Positions 23,765 through 37,100 of a DNA stretch of 64,000 nt are shown one piece after another. Each line of letters begins with the position of its first letter. Within the stretch, counting starts at the first letter, position 1. The stretch covers positions 74,245,176 through 74,309,175 of the forward strand of contig CM049316.1 in assembly GCA_026874595.1 (NCBI GenBank), read 5' to 3'. The position numbers were made by a program, and so were the translations under genes. Below the pieces are notes generated by a model that did no database searches, was not told the DNA's origin, and worked only from the letters and a program-made list of their open reading frames with translations. The stretch is from Sipunculus nudus. Taxonomy: Eukaryota; Annelida; Sipuncula; Golfingiida; Sipunculidae.

Positions 23765-26700
23765 GTTTGGTTAGTTTCATTTAGATATTCTTGAAATGCC
23801 TATACATTATAAAGTGTAAGAACATAACTATTCGTTTATGTATATTTGTTGATTGCCTTGTTTAATCTTAAAATTAAATTGGCCTCCTCTGTGTATATTT
23901 GTTTATTGCCTTGTTTACTCTTTACATTATATTGGCTTTCTCGAATTCATCGAAATCCTGCTTTTGAATATATATAATGATTTTTATATGTAATCAACAT
24001 ACGGTAGCAATATGTGCAGCTATGTATGATCTTTACCTGTCAATTAGGTCCGAACATTGTCAAGATCAAGCTGAGCATTTGTCGAGGGAACAATTCCGTC
24101 GCTGTTAAAGAAACGGCAAGGTTTTTACAAATAATAAAACGTGGCTTTCGCAGAACATCAAAAGATGCACCTTGGAACACAGAAGATAAAAATAAAAGAC
24201 AGAGGCACCTTTGTGAATTGGTACTTTCACGATTATTTGCAAAGATCGTAGGAATAAAAGAAGGATCTGTAGTTTTGTTGATATATGTACCTGATGATAC
24301 AACATATGAGTTGTTAGACAAGGGGATACAAGACAAGACTATTGGTCAGGATCTTGGCCTCATAGTTCTGGGTGCATGGGAGGAAATCTTCCAGTCTACA
24401 AACATTTTGGGATATACCATTCATACATCGTTAGAGAAACCGAATGGAGAATTGTCAGGTAATTGTCAAATATTTAAGAAATAATGCAGCATTTAGAATA
24501 TCTTTAAGTAAAATATGGGGGATAAATTAAGTTGGAACATCGGTAATGTCTCTAAAAGAATAAATTCAATATATTAAATACTTTTTTTTATTGCAAATAC
24601 ATTATTCAGATGATGTACTTAATGTTTTAACAATGATAATAAAGTATATGTGACTACATTAATGAAAGCAATATATTTGTAATATATATAAATGCGCATG
24701 TATTTTTTTATTAACAGAATCTAGCTTCCAGCTGAATGATACGGACAGCGTAAGTATCTTTATATGTTAATAGCTTACTTGAATTAATTCTTTTTGTAGA
24801 GGGGCTAATGGTTTCTTGTATACAATTTATATCTTATTGAATAGCATGGCGGTACTCTATTGCATCGTTCAGCTTGCGCGGGAGCTGTGAAGTTTGTGAA
24901 TGACTGCCTCGAAGAAGGACATGACGCTGACACACTGACTCTGGTACGTTTTGCATTGAAGTTGTCTAAAAAAACTAAGAATCACTTATCATCACCTTGT
25001 TTGATAAATATCCTTGCTAAGATAGAACACGGACAATATATGTTACCGCTCGACAGAAAACGTTATGAAGTTCCATTGAAGTAAACACTTGTTACACAAT
25101 ATAATATATATGTATAAGGCTACAGACTTGGAGGAAAAGCCTTACAAACAGTTATACTTTCAATACCTACTTGCATTGTTACTTCAATAAATATATCTCA
25201 TTAAAGAAATTGTTAACGTAAATGTAAATATTTTTTTTTTCATCTGCAATATTTTGTCAATATTACACACCTTTTTGCTAAATAATTATATCTTTATATC
25301 TCGACTCATATATGTATCCTTTAGGAATTCGAATAATAGTGATTGCCCTTCGTGAACCACAATCCTACATCATAACCTCCTTAAAACTGAATTCTTTTGC
25401 TTATTTCCCTATACAAATTATATTCAAGTTTGGTCCGTGTTGCAACCACTTTGCGACAAAACCATAATATATGTTCCTTGATCTCTTTAACTCGTTTACA
25501 AATATACAAGATGCATCGTATACCACCGAAGAAACGCATTCCAAAATATGTCCAGGCTAAAATAATATTGGTCATGTTTTATAGAAACGGGCAGTTTTAT
25601 GGGGAATAGGGCTCTGTTTTTATGGTCTCATGTGATGCACGTTTTTGTTTTACTTTTTTTTATCTACATGAAGTCCGTCGAGCAGCCTTGCTTCTATTAT
25701 TTACCAGGGTTGTCACTGATACCAGGATATGCTGTAACTGAATTGTTTTTCCCCCTCTTTTATCTAGTTTCCACCTTGATTTATCTTCGTTCAAATTTTT
25801 CCCTTTCACATAGGTGTCCTATGTAAAATTTCTTTATTTTTGGGGTTATCTTTGGCTCGTTTGTCCATTATCACAGTATGTATTAACAGTATATATGAGA
25901 TTAAAGGTTAGGTTTTCTTAACCCCTTAAAATGCCTGATTGCCACGGTCACATGCAAAACCGAACGTCTGACATGGGGAACCTGATGTTTTGTGCTGACT
26001 AAGAAAATCCAGATAAACATCTGAAGAAGGCAGTTTAAAATATTTGACATAGTGTAAATCATATAGTCATACCCATTAGGTCACCTTCTATCCTAGAGTT
26101 TATATATTATAAAATAAAACTGAATTTCCCGATTTCATAGCTAAATTTAACAGTAGACATAGGTCATCGAATTGGAAAATTATTGATGCCTGAATGATAA
26201 ACAAGGCACACTCTCAAGACGTTGTCGCCTGTGGTGCAGGCAAGGATATTGTGATGTGATCCTGAAAGACAAGTTTTTGTTACATCATTTCAAAAGTTGT
26301 AAACTACAAGAATGTATGCAATATGACGTCTTGCTCAGTAAAGACTACGGTGTCACACTAAAATTGGCTTTACATTATTCAGTCTCTTTGTTTCCATATG
26401 AGAAATAAACCAATAGTACATATAACACTTTTGAAAAGGAAGTTGTTCCACTTCTGTATGCAACGTTTTCTGGAAGCGCGCTGCGTATGGCACCGTAATA
26501 GACTTCATTTATTTGTACCAGCAGTAACCTCGAATAAATAAATAATTTACAATGTATACATCGTTTTGAGTGATTCTGCGTGTTTTATTTTTAAACCGCG
26601 TAGCAGTTACAAAAAAACAACAGAACTGTCTTCGGCAAAGACCGGTAAGACGGTGTGGTGATCTGGTTATTCAAAGCGCAGGATTAAGGTATGTTGGCAT

Positions 26701-29700
26701 ATAAATAACTACTGCAGTGAAGGAATAACATGTACGGCCTGATATTTGAATCGACCACTTTTCTACTTGCATGGTCAGCAAATGATATAAACGTGACTTT
26801 GCAACTCATTTCATATAGCCCGATTAAATCGGACTCAGTTCCTGCCGGATTTAGTTTAGACGGTTTCCTGTAGTAGCATTGTTTTCCTTGGACCTCAAAG
26901 GCTACGAACTTGCCTGCTTTATACTTTTGCCTCTGGACGCGTGTCCATGTTAGTATTCATACATTGAACAAAAAAACACACGTTATGCTGTTAGGCGACA
27001 GACCAAGAGCAGTCAGGATGAGTGACGTGAGCATTAGTAAATATTCTTCAAACACGAAAGTAAAGGCACATTTTCCAAAGTCAGTGCTCAAGATGGTGAA
27101 TTCTGGCAGTTTGTTGGTCCAGAGGAGAGACCGGGATTATCAGCGAACTGATCAGCTTAGGGACGATTTCCCTGTGTATTTCATGTCAGAGTCTGCGGGC
27201 GAGCAAGGTAATCTGACAAACGGACTTGTCAGTTGTGTTAACAGAAAGCTTGTAAGCAGCTGTTGTGTTTCTGGAGGGATGATGCCAAGCAAACAGGTGT
27301 ATGGTACCGAATATTGTGGTGTGCGGTGATTTACTCTGGTACAGAATCCAGGATTTAAACAGAGTAACCAGATAGGGGATGAGAGATGCTTCAGAGAGAG
27401 TTAGTGAGCCTTTCTGTCAGTTATTCAGAGGAGCGAGTGCTTCAAGAATTGATTTTGTGGCAAGTCAGCGATTTGTTTTCAGGCGAACCTCGCTTGTGCG
27501 TCGTGTGTATTCAGAGGTAAACCGCCTGGACTCAAGGGATGCATTCTTAAATCACGTGCGCGTCTGTCATGTGAAAAATGGTCGCGATGCCAGGCGAACG
27601 TTCTGTGATTTGTGATAACGGCAAGTGTCAAAATTAAACAGAACTAGTGAATTCGTGTTATTATATAGAATTGTAACTTAAATTTTATTATACTTTGTTT
27701 TTTATGCACAAGTCTTTCTTCTTTTATGTGTGTGAGTTTTTTTCCACCGTTTAAAATAACCTGAAAAGTCCATTCCTTCGGCGTACAACAAACCGTATAT
27801 TTGCCACAAACTGTCATGGGAATTTAAAAATGAACTTGTTTAAGGTATGCATTTATTTATTATAATGTTACCATATGTGCACCTTGTGTTTATAGAGTGA
27901 TTATATATGATTCAGATTTATATCATTTTGAAGAAACTACTTGTGAGGATTTCTGTTTAATTGTAGTAATATTTTATTGCCATTTAAGTCGGGTCAAACA
28001 GCACTTCACCTTGCCTCCTAAGTAGACCACGTTCATATCTGTCAGCTTCTCCTTGGTCATGGCGCTGCAATAGACAAAATAGACGGGGTAAGTTACACCA
28101 CACGTATGATAACTATTGATTACACTAAAACTACCCATTCTTTATCTGTATTTTATTTCACAAAATATAAACGCGTTTGTAATATACATGGAATATGACG
28201 TGTTTCGGTAAGTTCAACTGCTTTCATAGTGTGACTAGAATACATATGTATAACTTACGTCAGTCATGCTGTTTCTTTATATAAAAATGTTTTGTTTTAG
28301 ATGCATAAAACATCACTTCATCTTGCCTCCTCTGAAGGTAATATTGATGTATGTCAGCTGCTTCTAGCCCATGGTGCTGCAACAGACATTCAGGACAAGG
28401 TAGGTAACAAAACATGTTTGATTATTATTGATCATACAGAAATACAAAACTTTTCTTTTCATATCATTTCGCTTAATATAAACATGGTGTATTTACACGG
28501 AACATGACTTTGTGGGTTTCACCACATGACATCCTTTAGTCGGCTAAATCACGCGAGCTTCGTCATACTAATTCACTAAATAGAATGTGTCTTGTTCCAG
28601 TTTTATCGAACACCACTTCACCTTGCTTCCTACGAAGGTCACTTTAATGTGTGTCAGCTTCTTCTGGATTCTGGTGCTGCAACTGAGATAGATAGCCTGG
28701 TATGTAACACCGAATGAAAATAACTGTTGATTATACAAAATACGTTAACTTATCATCTTACCATATCATTGATATTATAAGCATGTGTTGTATACTTTCA
28801 TGGAGCATGAATTATTTTTGTCGGTCCTACCACATGGGTAGTTACAATCGAATTCAACAAAATAAAGTAAGTCAAGTTCCTACTGTTTCACAAAATAAAA
28901 TCCTTTTTTTTTTCAGCCGCAACAAACGGCACTTCACCTAGCTGCCTCTAAAGGGCATGTTGATAAATGTAAGCTTCTTCTCGAGCAATGCGCTGCATTA
29001 GACATACAGGACATGGTAGGTAACACCAAACGTATTGTTATTATTGTTGCACAAAGACAAAAAACATTATTTTCATGTTATTTCAGTATAAGAGCGTTTG
29101 TTATGTAATTGAATCGTATATTACTCAGTGGCTTTCTACATATGCGTTATTCTAATCGGCTAAACCACGTGGATAATAACAATAGAATACACAAACATTA
29201 AGTAAATCAGAGCCATGCTATATCACTAAATAAAGACGTTTCATTTCAGTCGAATCACACAGCACTTCAACTTGCTTCCTTTAATGGCCACGTTGATGTA
29301 TGTAAGCTTCTCCTCAATCATGGCGCTGCAGTACACATACAGGACCGGGAACGTAACACCACACGCGCGATTGCTATTTATTACACAAAAATAAAATACC
29401 TTATCTTCGTGGAGTGTATGACCAAACACATATCAACGAACGCGGACGCGGACACTCTGACGACGTTTTACTTTTTGCATTTAACAATATCGGTTAAAGT
29501 ACCCAATAGAGGTTCACTGTGACAGAACAAAAATATTTAAATTTCTAAAAGACACTATGTACATATATAAGTAAACTTCCCTTGGAATTGAAATAGTATA
29601 AAACTGACAATGAATGATTCAATGGACAAATAATGATAATTACTGTGATGGTAATTTAACAAAATTGACCACTGTTATATATGTAACGTGTAACTTACAC

Positions 29701-30549
29701 GTGTCACAAATTCAGCGTGTTCAAATATGTTATCCGTACCCTCCACAAGGGGGCGCTATCATAGGTATTCTACGATACAGACCCATGTTACTGTGTATAT
29801 GTATTCTACGATGCAGAACGTATGCAGGGCCTAGTTCCGTTACACTACATGCTTTTTCTGTAATTTAATACATTTTGTTTTATATTTACAAGGAACATTA
29901 CTCAGACAATTTAAACACATGACCTTTTTTAGTCGGCTCAACCATGTCAGGTTCATACAAATTCACTAAATAGAGCACGTCTTATTCCAGTATTGTCGAA
30001 CGGCACTTCATCTTGCTTCCTCTGAAGGTCATGTTGAAGTATGTCAGCTTCTCTTTGATCATTGCGCTACAGCAAACACACAGGGCCGGGTAAGTAGCAC
30101 CACACGTGTAATAACTGTTGATCATACAAAACAAATACTTTATTTTAATATTATTTCACAAGTATAAACGCGTTTATTATATATTTACATGAAAATGGTT
30201 AGTTTAATCACATTAGTAGTTACACGAAAATTCACAAAGAAAAATTTAGTTAGGTTTGTATTATTTTACTAAATAAAATACGTTTTCAGTCGCATCAAAC
30301 AGCACTTCACCTCGCTTCCACAAATGGTCACGTTGCCGTCTGTAGGCTTCTCCTGAATCAAGGCGCTGCAGTTGACCAACATGACGATGTACGTAACACC
30401 ACACGTGCAATTAGCATGGATTAAATAATATGCTACCGTTTCTTCATGATATTTAACTAAATATAAAGGCGTTTGATTTATGTATATCAAAGCGTTTGTT
30501 TTATTTATATTAAGGCGTTGTTTTATGTATTTAAATGCCTTTGTTTTAT

Positions 30550-30580
<31 letters not shown>

Positions 30581-32125
30581 CTGACATTATCTATTTTAGT
30601 CGGTTAATTCATTAAGGTATTTTCAATATAATACACAAAACATGTAAAATTTTCAATCTGTTGTTTCATTAAATAGAATTTTTTTTTCAGTTGCATCGGA
30701 CAGCACTTCACCTTGCTTCATCTGAAGGTCACGTGGATATCTGTAAGCTTCTCCTAGATCATGGCGCTGCAAAGGACATACAGGACCCAGTAAGTAACAG
30801 CACAAGTATGATTATTATTGATTGCAAGAAAATGCAACACCTTATCTTTATGTAATTTTAATTAATGAAAACCCGTTTGTAAATTACTCACATAGAAAAT
30901 TACCTGGTCATGTCGTTACAACAACATCAGTAAATGCAATTGAATGCAAACAATAAAGTAAGGCATATTCAGCGTACTTTACTGAATAAAACATCTTTTG
31001 TTTTAGTCGTATCAAACAGCACTTCATCTTGCATCCTCTAAAGCTCACGCTGGTGTCTGTCAACTTTTTCTCAATCATGGCGCTGCAATAGACATCCAGG
31101 GCGAAGTAGGTAACACAAAACGTGTAATTACTGATGACTTCACAAAATAATTACCTGTTCATCATGTTTTTTTTCACTAAATATAATTCACATTTCTCAT
31201 ATATTTACATGTAACATGAATTATTTACGTCCGTTCAACCACCTCGCTAATTACAATAGAATACATATAATCAAGCAAGTGGGGTTTATACTTTTTTACT
31301 AGAAATAAAAACGATCTATTTCAGTCTCATCAGACAGCTCTTCACCTTGCTTCTTCGGAAGGTCATGTTGATGTCTGTAAGCTTCTCCTTAATCATGGCG
31401 CAGCAGTGAACATACCTGACGAAGTACGTATCATAGACGCGTAATTGCTATAAATCACACACACACACAAAAATACTAACATTCACAGTGGGTTTAAACA
31501 CATGGCCTATTTTAGTCATCTCAACCACATGTCAGGTTTATGCTAATTCACTAAATGAAACACGTCTTGTTCCAGTCCTATCGAACAGCTCTTCACCTTG
31601 CTTCCTCTAAAGGTCGCGTTGATGTATGCCAGCTTCTCTTGGATCATGGCGCTACAACAAGCACAGACGGCCGGGTACCTAACGTTATTCATGCAATTAC
31701 TGTTGATCATGGGAAAAAATAATACATTATCTGAATATTATTTCACTGTAAATAAAAGCTTTTGTAATATATTTACGTATAACATGGTCTATTTTATTCG
31801 TTTTTATCACATCAGTAGTTACGCTAAAAAAACAAAGAAATAAATTTAGCTAGGTTCATATTTTTCAAAAATTAAACACGTTTTGTTTCAGTCGCATCAA
31901 ACAGCACTTCACCTAGCTTCGTCAGAAGGTCAGGTTGACGTGTGCAAGGTTCTGCTGAAAAATGGTGCAGCAGTAGACCTACGTAACAATGTACGTAACA
32001 TTATATTAAATTTGAACGCGTTTGTTTATATATATATATATATATATTAAATTATTAGTTAATTATTACCAGAAAAAAGCCGCTTGTGTTGAAGGTCCCT
32101 TCAACTTCGACACAACTAGGTTTCA

Positions 32126-32183
<58 letters not shown>

Positions 32184-34136
32184 ATCCGTTTCGTTCCAGT
32201 CACATCACACAGCACTTCACCTTGCTTCTTCTAGAGGTCACTTTGAAATTTGTCAGCTTCTTTTGGCTCATGGCGCTGCAATAGAAACAGAAGACCTGGT
32301 ATGTAACAACGCACGTATTTTTGCAGTTGTGTATACAAAATGCTTTACCTCATCATATTATTTCTTTTAATATGAACGCAATTGTTTAATATTTATATAG
32401 AATTTTACCTTTCCAGTCGGTTCAATAGGGGCATTCAGACTAGAACCCATATAATAGTATGTCAAGTTAATGCTATTTCACGACAGACGACACGGTTTGT
32501 TTCAGTCACACCAAACACCACTTCATCTCGCTTCGTCTGAAGGTCAGGTTGACGTTTGTGAACTATTACTGAATCATGGTGCTGCAGTAGACATACAGTG
32601 CGATGTACGTAACACGACACATATAATTATATTGATTATACAACATGTAATATCACTAAACATACCGCATTTGTTACCGTAGTAGAATACACGAAAATAA
32701 GACAGCTTCATGCTATTTCCCACAGTATACTTTTTTTCAGTCTCATCAAACAGCACTTCACCATGCTTCCTCTAAAGGTCACGCTGGTATATGTCAGCTT
32801 CTCCTGAATCATGGCGCTGCAAAGGATATACAGGACCGTGTAAGTTACATCACAAGAGTGATTACCATTGATCACAGATCAAACTAAATGCGTTTTTAAA
32901 TACTTACCTATTACATTATACTCTTTATTTGGTTGTAACATTGAGTAATTACAAAATAATTCACTAAATATCACTAAACATACCGCATTTGTTACCGTAG
33001 TAGAATTCACGAAAATAAGACCGCTTCATACTATTTCTCTAAATTAAACTCGTTTTGCTGTAGTCGCATCAAACGGCACTTCACCTTGCTTCCTCTAAAG
33101 GACACGTTGCTATATGTCAGCTTCTTCTGGATCATGACGCCGATGTAGATATACAGGACATGGTGGGTAACACCATAATCATTATTTGTTGCATATAATA
33201 TAATATCGTTTTTTCAATTAACTTTATGTTTTCGCGTTTGTTATATATTTTCATGAAACATATATGAATATAGTCGTTTCAACTATGAGAGTAATTAGAA
33301 GAGAATACATAAAAAAGTAACTGAAGTAACTCGGATTCATGCTATTTCACACGTTCTGTTTTAGTCCCATCGAACAGCACTTCATCTTGCTTCCTCTAAA
33401 GGTCACGTTGTTGTCTGTCAGCTGCTCTTGAATCGTGGCGCTGCAATAGACATACCTGACGATGTACGTAACACCACACGTGTGTGTGATTACTTTTGAT
33501 CACATCAAAGTACAATACCTGATCTTCTGGTTATTCCTTACACCGAACATGCGTTTGTTGTATATTGACAAGGAAACAAGAGTCAGTTGCTTTTTTCATT
33601 TAACCTATTTTAGTCGGCTCAACCAAATGTCAGGTTAATGCTATTACTAAATAGGATACGTTTTTCGTATTTCAGTCTTTTCAAACACCACTTTACCATG
33701 CTTACTTGGAAGGTCACCTGGATGTATGTCAGCTTCTCTTGGATCATGGCGCTACAACAGGCAAACAGAGTCATGTAAATATGACCAGATGTGCAATTAT
33801 TGTTTATTATACAAATAATTTTACACAAAGTAATTATATTATTTCGCTAAATATATTGCATTCCTTATATACATACATTTACATGATCTATTTTAGTCGG
33901 TTTATTCACAAGAGTGGTTACACCAGAACACACAAACATAAAGTTTTTTAGGTTCATATAATTTCATTAAATAAAACACATTTTGTTTCAGTCGCATGAA
34001 ACAGCACTTCACCTCGCTTCCTCTATAGGTCACGTTGACATCTGTAGACTTCTTTTGGAAAGAGGCGCAGCAGTAGACCTTCGAAACGATGTAGGTATAA
34101 CACTGCACCTACAATTACTCATGATTAAAAAATGGG

Positions 34137-34188
<52 letters not shown>

Positions 34189-37100
34189 CAAATATATATA
34201 TATATGGCAATTAGTCGGTTGAACCACATGGGGAAATATTATATGTAAAATATTTTTTATTTCAGTCGCACCAAACAGCACTTCAGCTTGCTTCCATGAA
34301 AGGTCATGTTGAAGTCTGTCGGATTCTCCTGGCTCATGGCGCTGCAAAGGATATACATGATCCGGTACCTCACGCATGATTACAATTTTTTATACAAAAT
34401 ACGCTACCTGATCATCTTTAAATTATTTAATTATGAAAGCGTTTATTAATTCAGGTATAATATCCTCTATTTCAGTCAATTTAATCACATAATTAGTCAC
34501 ACTGCAATATACAAAAAAGTAAGTTAGGTTCATACTGTTTCACTTAATAAAACAAGTTTTTTTGCAGTCGCATCAAACAGCACTTCACTTTGCTACCTCT
34601 AAAGGCCACGTCGACATATGTAGGCTCCTGTTAAATCAAGGCGCAGCAGTAGACCTACGAAACGATGTACGTAATTCCCATTGATGACACAGATAACGCT
34701 ACCTCATTTTGTTTCACTAAATATAAATGTGTTTGTTACATACTTATATACGATATGGCCTATTTTAATCCATTCAACCACACTAATAATTATAATATAA
34801 CCCACAAGTTAAATTCTTGCTATTTCACGAAATAAAACACCTTTGTTGCAGTCTCATCGAACAGCACTGCATCTTGCTTCCTCTAAAGGTGACGTTGATG
34901 TCTGTGTGCTTCTCCTGAATCACGGTGCTGCCATAGACTTACAGGGCCGGGTACGTAACGCCACACACATGATTAATGTTGATCACACAAAATAAATTAC
35001 CTTAGCTTAATGTTATGTCACTATTTATTAACGCATGTGTATTTTATTATCATGGAATACGCATAACTTGGCTAAGTTCTACCATAAGGGTAAGTAAAAT
35101 AGAATGCACAAAAATAAATTAGGCTGGTATAATAAATTAATAGGCTTTGTTTCTCTAAAGTGAAGCCGCCCATCATCTTAATTCCTGATGTTCATGTTTG
35201 TCAGCTTCTCCAGGCACAACATTACGGCATCTTCATGTATATCCTCTACAATTAAACAATTTTTGTTATTCTTACATAGGGCATTACTTATTTCAGTAGA
35301 TTCAAGCTGTACGTCACATTATTCACTATAGAAAGAAGCATATTCAATTAATATTTTTTGTTGTTAGCAAAGATTAGTAATCATCGTATTGCCATGGATT
35401 AGATAGAACCCCCTTCCTCGTAACAGAGCTCTGTTAATAGCTCCATTCCGATTTGATTTGAGAAAAGGCGTTTCATGTTTCGTTTACGCTACGTTGATTT
35501 GTCTATTGGAAGTCTTCTTTCAGTGAATTGTCCATTGGCAGTCTTTTTTCAGTATTTGGAAGCGCATAATTAGTTTTGCTCCTACATTTAAATTATCTGA
35601 TATGCGAGTCGTGTATTCATTTTCCGCAAGGCAGGGCTTATTCTAAATGCAACAAACGGAAAACAGACGGTATTTGCCGATGAAAGTCGATCCATTGTGT
35701 CTGGAATGAAATACCGGCATAACGTCATGGTAGTGCATGCATTTTCAGAATTCCGTTTGAGTAGTGCGAATATAATTTCTTCTTTGACTGGAAGATGGTC
35801 AAGATGATACTTCAGTCGTGGAGCTTCCAGATCTGCAATTGAGGAAAACATAAGTCCCGCTTGACATACGATAAAGAGACTTTGTATCAAGTATGCTTGC
35901 TTGTAGTACAAGGAAACCTCAACTAGAAGCTAGTCTGCGAATTTTCCCCGTTTGGGGAAACATGGATATAAAATCAGGGAGCACGTTGTATTTTGTATGT
36001 ATAAACTGGGCATGTTACAAATAAAAGACAACCAATACATTAAAAGGAAAGCCATAACACCGGGATAAGCATAATAACCCTTCCTCAGTGATGAAACCGT
36101 TGTCACGTTTACTTTGTAAATTGTCACTGTGGAATCAGCCAATTAGTGACACCAGCGATTTGCCGGGAAAAGAACGGCCAGTGTTTCCTTACAATTGCCA
36201 TAACGGTCGCAGTTAAAAAAAAATCTTATCAATGAGACCCAGCAGCCCCTGTCCTGCTGGACTATAGAGTTTGGTGTTGTGATGTTACCTCTTAGATCAG
36301 CCTTCAACGTTTGAAAAATTTTCCTCCGGCAAATAAAGCTTCATATCTCTTGATTCTTTTTTGATGGCCAGATTACAGACTTTTGCCTAGTTGATGGCAA
36401 ACCCGGAGCTTCCTAATCGGGTAATCAATGCAATCACAGTTTACATACAATACGCTCTATTTGGGGGAAACTATCAGGGAATCAGCAGGGAGTACATCGA
36501 TATTTTTCTATCCCATCCGGACCACCATCTGCAGGCCTGTTTGCATAAGGCTGCGAATTGCTGGTAGAGACTTTACTACCAAAGGTTAGCCGTGTATCTA
36601 ATATATACCTGTTTAAGGCTCCCAGTATTACCTGTCTTGCGGCATCATCCAAAGATTAGTACCGTATTTTGGGGCTTTCGGCAAAGTCAGTGACTGCATA
36701 GCCAGGTGAGCCACTACATACATGATTTTCACTGCAAGTCAAAGCTGATCATGTCAACCGCACCCGGTGCACGTGTTATGAAAGGAAAATTTTGGGCAAT
36801 GAAATAACGTCTTTCGGACAATTTCTCAATATTAGTAACGATTCTAAGCGTCGGGGAGATTGGTTACATCCTACTACAAACCAAATTCATCGGTAGTCGC
36901 AGTTGGTTGGGATACACTTTTTAAAAAATCACCAAATGGGTGGTTTATTAGAGCTTTTGATAGTAGCTAACCTTTTGGCTTCAGGGTTCCCAGTTATTTT
37001 GTCGCCTTCCGCTTTAGGGTCATTGTCGCCAGGCATGGGGGTTCGTAGCCCCATTTGATCCCTAACAAAATATACATAGTTGTTTATTATCGTACTCCAA

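Larger units (their letters stand above)
24944..27988. other. Large intron between cassettes 1 and 2
   Basis: 3,045 bp holding transposon debris: a LINE tail (25370-25600, minus) and a GC-richer block at about 26,590-27,640 described separately. No ankyrin exon is recognisable inside. Confidence 0.6.

Noticed and set aside
32022-34222. Open frames made of repeated Tyr-Ile
   Set aside because: Translation of TA microsatellites.
27989-34950. Regularly spaced near-identical 99-bp repeats with about 200-300-bp spacers, superficially like a repeat-spacer array
   Set aside because: Each repeat is a coding ankyrin exon with AG/GT borders and the spacers are homologous introns; this is not a CRISPR array.
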